64,000 nucleotides of DNA from Paenibacillus sp. BIC5C1 (lineage in GTDB: Bacteria > Bacillota > Bacilli > Paenibacillales > Paenibacillaceae): contig NZ_CP135922.1 in NCBI RefSeq assembly GCF_032399705.1, positions 1,860,001-1,924,000 of the forward strand, given 5' to 3'. The notes under the pieces are model-generated. The model had not been told where the DNA came from. It saw nothing but the letters and a program-made list of their open reading frames with translations, and searched no databases. The position numbers and the translations under genes were made by a program. Below, in pieces: positions 19,528 to 28,784 of this stretch; the first letter of the stretch is position 1; every line of letters begins with the position of its first letter.

Positions 19528-20112
19528 TTATTTTTTCTCGATGCCAATCAGAAAAGGGGAGGTCTCGCGCTGCAATTGGCGATAGATCACCACTTGTGCC
19601 TGCTCTACAGGCAGAGCAGAGGACCACTTCAATACCGCATCCGCTTCCTGTGATCCTCCATCATGACCTGGATACAGCACAACGGTAATAATGCCCCGCG
19701 GTTTGAGTAATGTCAGTGCAGCTTGAAGTGCAGCAATGGTACTGTCCATTTCTGTGATAATGCTGGAGTCTGCATCTTCCGAAGGCAGGTATCCCAAGTT
19801 GAACATTACAGCACCGACATGACCCTGCCATGTTTCAGGAACGGCCTCAGCCATTCGATCATGGCTTAATTGAAGCATGGAGATGGAGCCCAATTTGGCG
19901 GTGTCCTCTTGTTTGCGAATACGGGCTTGTGCCAAGGTAAGTGCCTCGCTTTGAATATCGAAACCAATGACTTGCCCGCGTTTACCAACTTTTTGTGCCA
20001 GAAACAGAGTATCCGCCCCCGTGCCTACCGTTGCATCAATAGCTAGATCTCCAGGCTGTAGACGGGAAGAAATCCACTGATGGGCACAGCTTAAAACCGA
20101 AAGAAAACCCAT
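19528..20112 (-). CDS. mnmM: SAM-dependent tRNA methyltransferase YtqB/MnmM
   Basis: A 194-residue Rossmann methyltransferase of the rRNA_methylase/YtqB family. The SAM motif is A-I-D-A-T-V-G-T-G-A-D-T at about residues 25-36, followed by G-F-D-I-Q at the end of strand 2 and F-N-L-G-Y-L-P as the catalytic-loop motif. In Bacillus subtilis YtqB (MnmM) methylates 5-aminomethyl-2-thiouridine at the tRNA wobble position. The ATG at 20112 follows GGAGGGG and lies one base after the ytqA stop, implying translational coupling; an earlier in-frame ATG at 20172 sits inside ytqA and is unlikely. Confidence 0.85.
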   Translation of the reverse strand: MGFLSVLSCAHQWISSRLQPGDLAIDATVGTGADTLFLAQKVGKRGQVIGFDIQSEALTLAQARIRKQEDTAKLGSISMLQLSHDRMAEAVPETWQGHVGAVMFNLGYLPSEDADSSIITEMDSTIAALQAALTLLKPRGIITVVLYPGHDGGSQEADAVLKWSSALPVEQAQVVIYRQLQRETSPFLIGIEKK

Positions 20113-20113
20113 C

Positions 20114-21067
20114 TTAAGCACCCCTCCAGTATTTACCTTGCCAGGAATCCCGCTCACGCAGCTCACGATCAATGGAATTCAACACTTCCCATTTGTTCAT
20201 GGACCACATCGGCCCAATCAGCAAATCACGCGGTGCATCACCTGTAAGACGGTGTACGATCATTTCGGGTGGAAGCATCTCCAGCGTATCGACGATCAGT
20301 TTAATGTACTCGTCTTGTTCCAGGAAACGAAGAAGTCCGGCCTCATACTGCTTCACCATTGGCGTTTTGCGCATCAGATGAAGTAGGTGAATTTTGATTC
20401 CCTGCACATCCATGTTGGCAACAGCCCGTCCGGTATCCAGCATCATTTCATGGGTTTCCTGCGGCAGTCCGTAAATAATATGTGTACACACGCGAATATT
20501 CCGTTTGCGCAGCTTCGCAACGGCTTCCTCATAACACTGCGTATCATGCGCACGGTTAATTAGGGTTGACGTGGATTCGTGAATGGTTTGCAGACCCATT
20601 TCAACCCATAGGTAAGTGCGTTCATTCAATTCAGCCAAGTAATCAACGACGTCATCCGGTAAACAGTCAGGCCGAGTGGCGATGGACAGACCCACGACAC
20701 CGGGCTGCTTCAAGATTTCTTCAAAGTATTCACGCAGTTCTTCAACGGGTGCGTATGTGTTGGTATAGGCTTGGAAATAGCCAATGTAGTGAGCTGTAGG
20801 CCATTTCAGATGCTGTTTATCCCGAATGGTATTAAATTGGGTGACCAAATCATCGCGTCTGCTACCGGCAAAATCACCCGATCCACGAGCGCTGCAAAAT
20901 GTACAGCCCCCTTTGGCAATAGAGCCATCTCGGTTCGGGCAGGTGAAACCTGCATCCAGCATCACTTTGAAAACCTTATTGTTAAATTCGTCTCTCATTT
21001 CGTAATTCCAGGTATGGAATCGTTTATCTCCCCACAGAAGAGGAGATTGTATTGAAGGTGCATTCAT
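20114..21067 (-). CDS. mnmL: Radical SAM protein YtqA/MnmL (TIGR01212 family)
   Basis: A 317-residue Elp3-related radical SAM enzyme. The iron-sulfur cysteines lie in C-P-N-R-D-G-S-I-A-K-G-G-C-T-F-C, a C-x11-C-x2-C spacing instead of the canonical C-x3-C-x2-C; this spacing is the hallmark of the YtqA/YhcC family. C-terminal motifs V-G-L-S-I-A-T-R-P-D and M-G-L-Q-T follow. In B. subtilis this protein has been linked to xm5U tRNA modification together with YtqB. AAAGGAG precedes the ATG. Gene order ytqA-ytqB, with a one-base gap, supports joint function. Confidence 0.88.
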   Translation of the reverse strand: MNAPSIQSPLLWGDKRFHTWNYEMRDEFNNKVFKVMLDAGFTCPNRDGSIAKGGCTFCSARGSGDFAGSRRDDLVTQFNTIRDKQHLKWPTAHYIGYFQAYTNTYAPVEELREYFEEILKQPGVVGLSIATRPDCLPDDVVDYLAELNERTYLWVEMGLQTIHESTSTLINRAHDTQCYEEAVAKLRKRNIRVCTHIIYGLPQETHEMMLDTGRAVANMDVQGIKIHLLHLMRKTPMVKQYEAGLLRFLEQDEYIKLIVDTLEMLPPEMIVHRLTGDAPRDLLIGPMWSMNKWEVLNSIDRELRERDSWQGKYWRGA

Positions 21068-21213
21068 CTTCAGGGTACTCCTTTGGCTTACCTAATGGCT
21101 TACTAATTATATTACCGAATTCGACTCTTTTTGAACTTTTACCATTGTATCAAAAAACTCAAAAAAAGGGGAATCTAGTCGCAAAAATAGGCCGTAGAAA
21201 CGAGGTTTTATCC

Positions 21214-21242
21214 TTGCTATAGTTTACACATTATGTTATATT
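21214..21242 (+). promoter_or_regulatory. SigA-type promoter
   Basis: TTGCTA (21214-21219), 17-base spacer, TATATT (21237-21242), about 100 bases before the 66-residue gene. Divergent from ytqA. Confidence 0.5.
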
Positions 21243-21339
21243 TAAACCAGCGTCAGACACCATCTAATGGGTACTATTCATCATAGCATTTGAATCAATG
21301 TTGACGTCATGGACCATACTATACCGTGAGGTGATATGA

Positions 21340-21540
21340 ATGAATTCCCAAGTTAAAAATAATGATCTTCATCATGTTTCTGTAGAACTGACGGCAGAAG
21401 AAGCTCTGGCTTTGACAGGTGTTCGTTTCAATGGCAATCCGAAAGTGAAAGCGGCTGCAAGACAAAAAGTTCGTGATGCTTTCGAAAAGACATTTGATTT
21501 TTCACACCAAGATAAGGTAGACTATGAACTATTAAAGTAG
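21340..21540 (+). CDS. Small hypothetical protein (66 residues)
   Basis: A short charged soluble protein. Most of it, from V-E-L-T-A-E-E-A-L-A-L-T-G-V to K-V-R-D-A-F-E-K-T-F, looks helical, with no Cys, signal peptide or membrane segment. GAGGTGA sits 5 bases before the ATG, and a promoter and a downstream terminator bracket it, which supports expression. I do not recognise the family. It precedes trmB with about 150 bases between them, separated by a hairpin that would let only part of transcription through. Confidence 0.7.
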   Translation: MNSQVKNNDLHHVSVELTAEEALALTGVRFNGNPKVKAAARQKVRDAFEKTFDFSHQDKVDYELLK

Positions 21541-21568
21541 TTGGACCCCAATTCCAAATAAATCGAAG

Positions 21569-21619
21569 AGGGAATCTTTGAGATTTGCCCCAAAGTGGCA
21601 GATCCGAAGATTCCTTTTT
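21569..21619 (+). terminator. Terminator/attenuator before trmB
   Basis: AGGGAATCTT with AGATTTGCC on the left pairs with GGCAGATCCGAAGATTCC on the right, followed by TTTTT. It lies 75 bases before the trmB start, so read-through may set trmB level. Confidence 0.75.
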
Positions 21620-21692
21620 CATTGCTCTTTACAATTAGCCAGTTCTTCGGCAAAATGATTCTGAGACAAGTATGGATAAACGGAGGAATAAG

Positions 21693-22442
21693 ATGCGTTT
21701 ACGTGGCAGAAAAGGGATTCGTGAAAATCTGGAGCAACAAGTTGACCTCGTTGTTCTTGATCCCAAACAGTACAAAGGAAAATGGTCTGAACTGTTTGGC
21801 AATGACCATCCGATCTTTGTGGAATTTGGCATGGGTAAAGGTCAATTTATCAGCCAAATGAGTTATAAATATCCGGAATTTAATTTTATCGGTATTGATA
21901 TGTATGATGAATTGGTACGTCGTGCCAGCGAGAAGGCCCGGAAAGCATGGAGTCAGGCAGAAGTGGAGACACCACCCAACTTGAAGCTGGCGCTAGCTAA
22001 TATCGAACAGATTGAAGATGTATTTGAACCGGAAGAACTGGAACGGATTTATCTGAACTTCAGTGATCCTTGGCCGAAAGCCAAGCATGCACGTCGTCGT
22101 TTGACACATCCACGTTTCCTGAAGAAATATACGGAATTGCTTAACACTAAAGGACAGATTCATTTCAAAACAGATTCGGAAACATTGTTTGATTTCTCTC
22201 TCAATGCGATTGCCGACTTTGGTCTGCAAATGACTAATTTGTCCCTGAACCTGCACCGTGATGGATTGAATGAAGAGCATGTCATGACAGAGTATGAGCA
22301 GAAATTCATGGGCAAAGGCATGAACATTCACCGGGTTGAAGTCATCGTTGGTGAAGAGGCCTTGCGCGAGTATCAACAGATCCGCTTGGACAAGTATAAA
22401 GTTCGGGAAGCTGCGGACGAGTCTGGCGAAGATCAAGAGTAA
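21693..22442 (+). CDS. trmB: tRNA (guanine-N7-)-methyltransferase
   Basis: A 249-residue SAM enzyme that methylates G46 in the tRNA variable loop. The SAM-binding motif V-E-F-G-M-G-K-G-Q-F is at about residues 43-52, and the family signature L-N-F-S-D-P-W-P-K-A-K-H-A-R-R-R-L at about 118-134 carries the catalytic Asp. The C-terminal T-E-Y-E-Q-K-F motif is present. GGAGGAA precedes the ATG at 21693; an ATG at 21672 is in frame but is before the ribosome binding site. A perfect terminator follows directly. Confidence 0.95.
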   Translation: MRLRGRKGIRENLEQQVDLVVLDPKQYKGKWSELFGNDHPIFVEFGMGKGQFISQMSYKYPEFNFIGIDMYDELVRRASEKARKAWSQAEVETPPNLKLALANIEQIEDVFEPEELERIYLNFSDPWPKAKHARRRLTHPRFLKKYTELLNTKGQIHFKTDSETLFDFSLNAIADFGLQMTNLSLNLHRDGLNEEHVMTEYEQKFMGKGMNIHRVEVIVGEEALREYQQIRLDKYKVREAADESGEDQE

Positions 22443-22449
22443 TACTATA

Positions 22450-22502
22450 AAAAAGCGTGATATGCATCTGGCTACCAGACGCTCATATCACGCTTTTTTT
22501 GC
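22450..22502. terminator. Terminator, trmB and convergent AraC gene
   Basis: AAAAAGCGTGATATG pairs with CATATCACGCTTTTTTT. A runs before and T runs after let it act in both directions for the convergent genes. Confidence 0.85.
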
Positions 22503-22558
22503 TATTTTGGATGAACTAAACCTCATGCAGTTACTTGTGGATGACCGTTTTATTTCTG

Positions 22559-24805
22559 CTAAAGTTCCGAATGAAGCTCCTTACGTCGATAATCGTTGGG
22601 AGTAACCCCGTTAAATTTCTTAAACATTCGATAGAAATAAGAACTGTTGGTGAATCCGGTTTGCTCAGCAATATCAGCTACAGAGTTTTCCGTCTCAATG
22701 AGCAGAAATTGCGCTTTGGCTATGCGAGTCTCGTTAATAACATCAGTTAGACCTTTTAACGTTAGTTGTTTATAGAGTCTGCTGACATAGATGGGTGACA
22801 TGGCTAGTTCATCTGCAATTGAGGTCAGACAAAGATTGGTGTTTGCATAATCTCGTTCAATAATGCAGTTAATTTTGCGAATGAGTTCTTCATGTTTAAG
22901 CGTTCTTTTTTCCTCAACTTTGGATCCAAGCTCGTCGAACATGCGATAGAAGTGAGCGTGAACTTCACTGAGATCCTCGGCATCATGGATCGGGAGCATT
23001 GAACGATCGGAGATGGATTCAAGTGTAAGCTGGTTGTTCTTTTTGAGTGTGTTTCTTACATGATTCAGAGTCATGGTCAGATGGGACAGAGCCAGTTGAA
23101 ATACGGTAAATGGATAGGTTGCCGTTTCACTCACGATGTCTGCATAGACCTGTTTGGCTTCGCCTGTCTTGCCTGTCATCAGGCAATCAATCAACTGTCT
23201 CTCTTTTCCAACAGGGAAAGCATATTCTTTTGCATGGTACGCCATGATATCCGAGGTATAAATTAGGCATCCAGAGCCCATGAACAAACGATGAAGAGAA
23301 GCTTCTGCTGATCGGGTATAAGAAGCAATGCTGTTTTCCAGTGAATCTTCCGCTGGTCCGATAGTAAATGAAATGGAACATTTTAGATGTGTCATCACGG
23401 CAGCCTGCATCATGCGCAGCAGGTCCTCAATGGGGCTATGCTCATAATCAGCTTCATCCTGAACTTTATCATTAAAGATAAGTGTGATCAGATCGCCGCC
23501 CATATCGACAGCTTCGGTGTGGTAGAAGAGATCAGCCGTCTCCGTACAAATGTTCATCATCGCATATTTTATAAGTTGGACTTCATCCCGGTAGGTATCA
23601 CTGAAATCGGTAAAATGATCAATACGAAGCAGTACGAGCCTGGTTAGACAATGAACATTAACAGAAGAGCCATAAAACTTCATTCGGTCCTCCAGCATAC
23701 CTCCTGTTACCGTTTCCCGTCCTTGCAAAGCCCCACGCAGAAAATCCTGTCGCAAAAGGTGCAGACTGCCACGACGCTCTGCTTCCATCACACGCATACG
23801 GACAAGCACTTTATCAATGGGATGATATAGCTTCCGGGAAACGAGGTAGGATAAGAGCACTCCCGCAATTAACAGCCCAAGACAAAACAGAACGGTGTGT
23901 GTCCGCATATTACGAATATCTGAGGTGATTAGGTCATAAGGCGTGATTCGTACATAGCGCCACCCGAGGTTATCAGGAGCGGTGTAGGTAATCAGTGACT
24001 TTTTTTCATCAACCTCTGCGGTAAAGTAGGCGGAATGCTCCTTGTTTTCCAGAATTGGCTGCATAAACGTTTCATTGGACAAATCTTTCATCAACGCTCG
24101 ATTGCTGAAATCGGACAATAACTGTCCCTGTTCATTGATAATAAACGTTTTCCCTGGCTGATCGGCTGAGTTCATATTGGGACTGAGCCAGTCGTCCTTA
24201 ATATTTACGACAACAGCATAATTCAGTGTAGCATTGTCATTGATCGTGTCGTAACAGAGGTACGTATAACTGCTGACCTGGGTTTCTTCGGTGGAGCCAA
24301 CCTGGTATGTACGCGGAATGGGGACAAAAGGTTTGTATTCATGGAATCGGTCGAGGATGCTTGTAATCCCCTGATCGTCAATTTCCGAGATGGACTGTTG
24401 TCCATTGCGAACTTCATTTGAACTGATAAAGAACTCATCATTTTTGGAGTTATATACATAGATGGATTCGATAAAAGGGAGGGACATGCGATAGTTGTCG
24501 AGTTGTTCCATCGCGGACGTAATTTCATAGATACTCGGATTCGAATAGAGCAGCAAGGCAGAGATGGTGTAATCCTGATAAATCTGATAAGACAGTGATT
24601 TGGCGGTCTCGGTCATCTTGGAGACTTCCCGACTGGTCTGGGTAAGACCATTCATATCTGTTCGGTAGACCTGGCGAAGGGCAATACGATTATAGTTGAC
24701 GTACAAAATGGTAGAAGCCACAAGCAAAGTGGCAACGGTGCTAACAATAATGCCGATGAGAATCCGTGCAAACACCTTCTGGCTGTCCTCTGAACGTTTG
24801 CGCAT
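22559..24805 (-). CDS. Two-TM sensor / AraC-family transcriptional regulator
   Basis: A 748-residue membrane-bound regulator of the YesS-like kind. TM1 lies near residues 14-35 (ILIGIIVSTVATLLVASTIL), TM2 near 285-305 (T-V-L-F-C-L-G-L-L-I-A-G-V-L-L), and the extracellular loop between them looks like a Cache domain. After a cytoplasmic linker, the C-terminal 100 residues form an AraC HTH_18 DNA-binding domain with L-T-S-I-A-D-E-L-A-M-S-P-I-Y-V-S and S-V-A-D-I-A-E-Q-T-G-F-T-N-S-S-Y-F. Such proteins sense an extracellular sugar and switch on adjacent ABC importers. It is divergent from a three-gene sugar importer, which is the likely target. The ATG at 24805 follows GGGAGGAAAGG. Confidence 0.88.
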   Translation of the reverse strand: MRKRSEDSQKVFARILIGIIVSTVATLLVASTILYVNYNRIALRQVYRTDMNGLTQTSREVSKMTETAKSLSYQIYQDYTISALLLYSNPSIYEITSAMEQLDNYRMSLPFIESIYVYNSKNDEFFISSNEVRNGQQSISEIDDQGITSILDRFHEYKPFVPIPRTYQVGSTEETQVSSYTYLCYDTINDNATLNYAVVVNIKDDWLSPNMNSADQPGKTFIINEQGQLLSDFSNRALMKDLSNETFMQPILENKEHSAYFTAEVDEKKSLITYTAPDNLGWRYVRITPYDLITSDIRNMRTHTVLFCLGLLIAGVLLSYLVSRKLYHPIDKVLVRMRVMEAERRGSLHLLRQDFLRGALQGRETVTGGMLEDRMKFYGSSVNVHCLTRLVLLRIDHFTDFSDTYRDEVQLIKYAMMNICTETADLFYHTEAVDMGGDLITLIFNDKVQDEADYEHSPIEDLLRMMQAAVMTHLKCSISFTIGPAEDSLENSIASYTRSAEASLHRLFMGSGCLIYTSDIMAYHAKEYAFPVGKERQLIDCLMTGKTGEAKQVYADIVSETATYPFTVFQLALSHLTMTLNHVRNTLKKNNQLTLESISDRSMLPIHDAEDLSEVHAHFYRMFDELGSKVEEKRTLKHEELIRKINCIIERDYANTNLCLTSIADELAMSPIYVSRLYKQLTLKGLTDVINETRIAKAQFLLIETENSVADIAEQTGFTNSSYFYRMFKKFNGVTPNDYRRKELHSEL

Positions 24806-24921
24806 GACCTTTCCTCCCGTGGACCTCCTGTTTTGGATGAACAAAGTTACACTTCATAGCGAAGAATAAGACTTCATATATGGGCGTAGTGAATCACGGA
24901 TGTATCTTGAATTATATATTA

Positions 24922-24935
24922 TGTATGCGTTTACA
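24922..24935. promoter_or_regulatory. Candidate catabolite-responsive element (cre)
   Basis: TGTATGCGTTTACA matches the CcpA cre consensus TGWAANCGNTNWCA with one mismatch. It lies in the AT-rich region between the AraC regulator and the ABC importer, which is where carbon-catabolite control would act. The remaining gap (24806-25205) shows AT-rich promoter-like sequence but no gene. Confidence 0.5.
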
Positions 24936-25205
24936 TCAACGGAGAACGGCATGCTATGCCCGATTTCCTTAGCTAAAGTTCAACTTTCGCTTTATTGTTC
25001 ACTCCGTTCAACCTATGCACGATATCAACTTTTGTGAACGCTCAGGCATCATTTCAGTGTTCGTTCATATTGTTCATATTCCGTTTCGCAGAATCGTTCA
25101 TGATCTGGCCGAATGATTCAGTATCCGGTAGCGCTTAGGGCATCTACAATAAAAACAGAGCTCCACTGCGCGCCGCGCCGTAAGAAATTCGGGAGGGATC
25201 GAGCC

Positions 25206-26111
25206 ATGCTCAAAGAATTGAACAAAAACAAAATCATGTTTCTGATGCTGCTGCCTACACTGATCTTTTTTCTGATTAACTCGTATTTTCCGATGGTCGG
25301 CATTTATTATGCGTTTACCCGTTATGATTTTGAAGGTGGTTTGTTCGGCAGCCCATTTGTTGGACTGGAGAACTTCAAGTTCCTGTGGCAATCCGGAATG
25401 CTGCTGAAGCTGACAACCAACACGGTGGGGTACAATCTGGCCTTCATTATATTAGGAAACGGGCTAGCAATCTTCTGTGCGATTTTGCTCAGTGAAATTC
25501 GGGGGAAAATGTTTAAGAAAATTACGCAGTCGGTTATGTTTTTACCGTATTTCATCTCGTTTGTTCTATTAAGTGTAATCGCTTACAACATGTTCAACTA
25601 TGAATCCGGTTTTGTGAACACCGTACTCAAACGTTTTGAGGCAGGTCCAATCGATATTTACAACACACCCTGGATATGGGTGTTCCTGATCATTATTTTT
25701 TATCTGTGGAAAAATCTCGGGTATAGCATGGTAATCTACCTTGCAGCCATTACAGGGATCAGTGATGAGTACTACGAGGCCGCCCGGATTGACGGGGCGA
25801 ATATCTTTCAGCGTATTTGGTACATCACCGTCCCGATGCTAAAACCGACTTTTGTCATCCTGTTGTTATTCTCGCTCGGGAGCATTATGAAGGGACAGTT
25901 TGATCTCTTTTACCAACTCATTGGAAACAACGGTGTCTTATATAACGCTACCGATATCATCGATACGTATGTGTATCGTTCCCTGAAAGTGACGTTTGAT
26001 ATCGGAATGGCTACTGCGGCTGGTCTGTATCAATCGCTGTTCGGTTTTATCCTGATCATGACCGTCAATTATATCATCCGTAAAGTGAATGAGGATTACG
26101 CATTGTTCTAA
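25206..26111 (+). CDS. Carbohydrate ABC transporter permease (LplB-like)
   Basis: A 301-residue inner-membrane permease with six predicted helices, starting MLKELNKNKIMFLMLLPTLI. The EAA loop, E-A-A-R-I-D-G-A-N-I-F-Q-R-I-W-Y-I-T-V-P, contacts the ATPase. It belongs to the LplB/YtcP/YesP group of sugar importers working with solute-binding lipoproteins and a shared MsmX-type ATPase; no ATPase gene is in the cluster. The ATG at 25206 is chosen by GGGAGGGAT upstream; an in-frame ATG at 25113 has no such site. First gene of the importer operon. Confidence 0.9.
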   Translation: MLKELNKNKIMFLMLLPTLIFFLINSYFPMVGIYYAFTRYDFEGGLFGSPFVGLENFKFLWQSGMLLKLTTNTVGYNLAFIILGNGLAIFCAILLSEIRGKMFKKITQSVMFLPYFISFVLLSVIAYNMFNYESGFVNTVLKRFEAGPIDIYNTPWIWVFLIIIFYLWKNLGYSMVIYLAAITGISDEYYEAARIDGANIFQRIWYITVPMLKPTFVILLLFSLGSIMKGQFDLFYQLIGNNGVLYNATDIIDTYVYRSLKVTFDIGMATAAGLYQSLFGFILIMTVNYIIRKVNEDYALF

Positions 26112-26140
26112 AACGCCTATTGGCAGAAGGGAGACCTACT

Positions 26141-27040
26141 ATGCATACTCGTGCCCGAGATACGGAATTCACCTTGTTGTTTCAAATCATCGCTTACAGC
26201 ATGATCCTGATTCTTTCCTTAATTTGTATCATTCCTTTTCTTTTGATTTTATCAGGCTCATTTAGCAGTAACGAATCTATTGTAAGAGATGGGTATCACC
26301 TCTTTCCCACCGATTTTTCTCTGGAAGGTTATAAGATGGTGTTCAAATTTCCGACCCAGGTGCTCAAAGCTTACGGCGTGACGGTATTTACAACCGTTGT
26401 AGGTACGGCCCTTGGACTATTTCTTATTACGATGGCGGGATTTGTACTGCAACGCAAAGATTTCAAGTATCGGAACGCTTTCTCATTTTTCATCTACTTT
26501 ACAACCCTCTTTGGCGGGGGATTGGTTCCTTGGTACATCATGTTGGCAAATTATTTCAATCTTACGGACACGTATACGGTATTGATTTTTCCGGGACTGA
26601 TGACGCCATTTCTCATTATCCTGATGAAAAACTTCATTCGTTCAGCCGTTCCGGATGAGCTGATTGAGTCCGCCAAAATCGATGGAGCAAATGACTTCCG
26701 TATTTATTTTAGCGTAGTACTGAAACTGGCGATGCCCGGCATTGCCACTGTAGGGTTATTTCTGGCACTGGGGTACTGGAATGACTGGTTCACCTCATCC
26801 TTGTTCATTAACAACCCTGATATGTACCAACTGCAGTTCTATCTATATAACACCATGAACACGATTACCTTCATTGACCAGATGGCGATTGGTACCGGCA
26901 TAACACTTAGCCAGGATGTACCTACCGAATCAACCAAAATGGCGATGGCTATTGTAGTTACTGGCCCGATCTTGTTCCTGTATCCATTTGTACAGCGTTA
27001 CTTTGTCAAGGGTCTTACCATTGGTGCGGTGAAAGGTTAG
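26141..27040 (+). CDS. Carbohydrate ABC transporter permease (LplC/YtcP-like)
   Basis: A 299-residue MalG/LplC-type permease with about six helices and the EAA loop E-S-A-K-I-D-G-A-N-D-F-R-I-Y-F. It pairs with the upstream permease. AAGGGAGA precedes the ATG at 26141, about 30 bases after the previous stop; the TTG at 26120 is in frame but unlikely. The conserved P-S/T-E-S-x-K-M-A motif near the C-terminus is typical of this group. Confidence 0.9.
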   Translation: MHTRARDTEFTLLFQIIAYSMILILSLICIIPFLLILSGSFSSNESIVRDGYHLFPTDFSLEGYKMVFKFPTQVLKAYGVTVFTTVVGTALGLFLITMAGFVLQRKDFKYRNAFSFFIYFTTLFGGGLVPWYIMLANYFNLTDTYTVLIFPGLMTPFLIILMKNFIRSAVPDELIESAKIDGANDFRIYFSVVLKLAMPGIATVGLFLALGYWNDWFTSSLFINNPDMYQLQFYLYNTMNTITFIDQMAIGTGITLSQDVPTESTKMAMAIVVTGPILFLYPFVQRYFVKGLTIGAVKG

Positions 27041-27153
27041 AACGTGGCACGCGCTGTGGGTGCAGATGCGGGATAGCTGTCTGTCCGTCTGCGTCTGAAC
27101 CATGGCGAGTCTGCGCTAACATATAAGGTTGACCACAAAAAGGGAGGATGCGT

Positions 27154-28701
27154 ATGCGTAACAAAACAATTCGGCACCTGTCTATGGTACTTGCCCTGAT
27201 GTTGTTTGCCGGGGTGCTTGCCGCATGTAATAACGGTTCGGGGGGATCTGCGCAAGGAAGTGAGCAGGGAGGTTCTTCTGAAAACAAAGGGGAGAAGGTT
27301 ACACTGCAATTCTACATGCTTGGAGATGCACCGAAGGATCTGCCAGTGATTGAGTCGGAAATCAACAAACTGGCTGAGGCCGACCTGAACGTCAATGTAA
27401 AATTTAACTATACCTCGTGGACAGACTGGGATCAAAAATACAAATTGCTGCTATCCTCCGGTCAACCGATTGATTTGATATTTACCGCGGATTGGACGTT
27501 CTATCAGTCCTATGCGAAAAAAGGAGCATTCCTGCCTCTAGATGAACTATTGCCTAAGGCAGCACCTGCACTCAAAGCTTATGTACCTGATGACATGTGG
27601 AACGCGGTAAAAGTCAACGACAAGATTTACACTGTACCATCGACATGGACTGAATATGTTACTGAGGGTATTGCGTACCGTGAGGATTTGCGTGAGAAGT
27701 ACAATCTGCCCAAACCGGAATCTCTGGAGACACTCGAAGCCTATCTGGAGGGAATCAAAGAGAATGAACCCAATATGATTCCAATTGCAGATAGCAATGC
27801 GAACCATACCCATGGCATTCGACAATTGACATCCAAGCTGGTGAATACGGCAGGTCAGCTGCCTTATGGTTTGGATATCATGTATGACACACCATCCAAT
27901 ATCACTTCCTATTGGGGGTCTGCACAGCATCTGGAAGACCTGAAAACGTACAAACGCTGGATGGACAAAGGCTTTTTCCCGAAAAACGTGCTGAATGTAA
28001 AAGATACGTCCAACTCATTGCTGCAAAATGGGAAATCGGCTGTTGTACTGTCGGGTGAGAACCCGAACAAATTTAATGCGGATGTGATCAAGGTTCAGTC
28101 TACTCACCCGGATTGGAAACTCGGTTATTTCCCTTACCCGAATGCCAAAGGGTTTGCGCAACCAGTTCACCCGATCCACAATGGTTTTGCAATTCCGCGC
28201 AGCAGCAAAAACCCGGAGAAAGCACTCGCATTCTACGAGAAACTAGTTACCGACAAACGTTATAACTGGCTTACCGAATATGGTGTGGAAGGCAAGAACT
28301 TTGAAGTTCAAGACGGTTATTATAAAATGGTGGGCGATGCCCAGACCAATGGATTCCCGCGCGAAGGCATGAATGGTTGGGCTTGGCGTAACCCGGAATT
28401 CATGCTCTATGATAAGAGCTTTGATGATGTGCTGGCTATTTTCAAAGAGCTGGACAAAATGAAAAAGCCGGATATCTTTACTGGTTTTGCTGAGGATTGG
28501 ACGCCATACCAAGCTGAGAAAGCTGCACTGGAGCAGGTTGAAAAGCAGTATCTCTATCCGTTGAATGTGGGATTGGTGGATGATGTAGAAGCGGGTCTGA
28601 ATACATTTATGGAAAAAGCCAAACAGGCAGGCCTTGAGAAGATCCAGACTGAGTACACCAAGCAGTGGCAGGATTACTTGAAGTCAGCTGGTATTCAATA
28701 G
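27154..28701 (+). CDS. Extracellular solute-binding lipoprotein (LplA-like)
   Basis: A 515-residue periplasmic-equivalent binding lipoprotein. The signal peptide is followed by a lipobox L-A-A-C, so it is lipid-anchored on the outer face of the membrane. The mature part resembles the large YtcQ/LplA SBP group: Y-T-S-W-T-D-W-D-Q-K-Y, L-I-F-T-A-D-W and R-S-S-K-N-P-E-K-A-L are typical. The ligand is an oligosaccharide not identifiable from sequence. ATG at 27148 touches GGAGG and cannot be used; the ATG at 27154 is 6 bases away and is preferred. It ends the importer operon with a strong terminator. Confidence 0.9.
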   Translation: MRNKTIRHLSMVLALMLFAGVLAACNNGSGGSAQGSEQGGSSENKGEKVTLQFYMLGDAPKDLPVIESEINKLAEADLNVNVKFNYTSWTDWDQKYKLLLSSGQPIDLIFTADWTFYQSYAKKGAFLPLDELLPKAAPALKAYVPDDMWNAVKVNDKIYTVPSTWTEYVTEGIAYREDLREKYNLPKPESLETLEAYLEGIKENEPNMIPIADSNANHTHGIRQLTSKLVNTAGQLPYGLDIMYDTPSNITSYWGSAQHLEDLKTYKRWMDKGFFPKNVLNVKDTSNSLLQNGKSAVVLSGENPNKFNADVIKVQSTHPDWKLGYFPYPNAKGFAQPVHPIHNGFAIPRSSKNPEKALAFYEKLVTDKRYNWLTEYGVEGKNFEVQDGYYKMVGDAQTNGFPREGMNGWAWRNPEFMLYDKSFDDVLAIFKELDKMKKPDIFTGFAEDWTPYQAEKAALEQVEKQYLYPLNVGLVDDVEAGLNTFMEKAKQAGLEKIQTEYTKQWQDYLKSAGIQ

Positions 28702-28723
28702 TTTGTACTTTTCTTCATATTAA

Positions 28724-28754
28724 AAAAAGGTGCCTTCGATTCGAAGGCACCTTT
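28724..28754. terminator. Bidirectional terminator
   Basis: AAAGGTGCCTTCGA pairs perfectly with TCGAAGGCACCTTT, preceded by an A-run. Serves the convergent binding-protein and glycosyltransferase genes. Confidence 0.85.
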
Positions 28755-28784
28755 ACTGTGTATATGCAGGCTTGTTTGAAGTCG

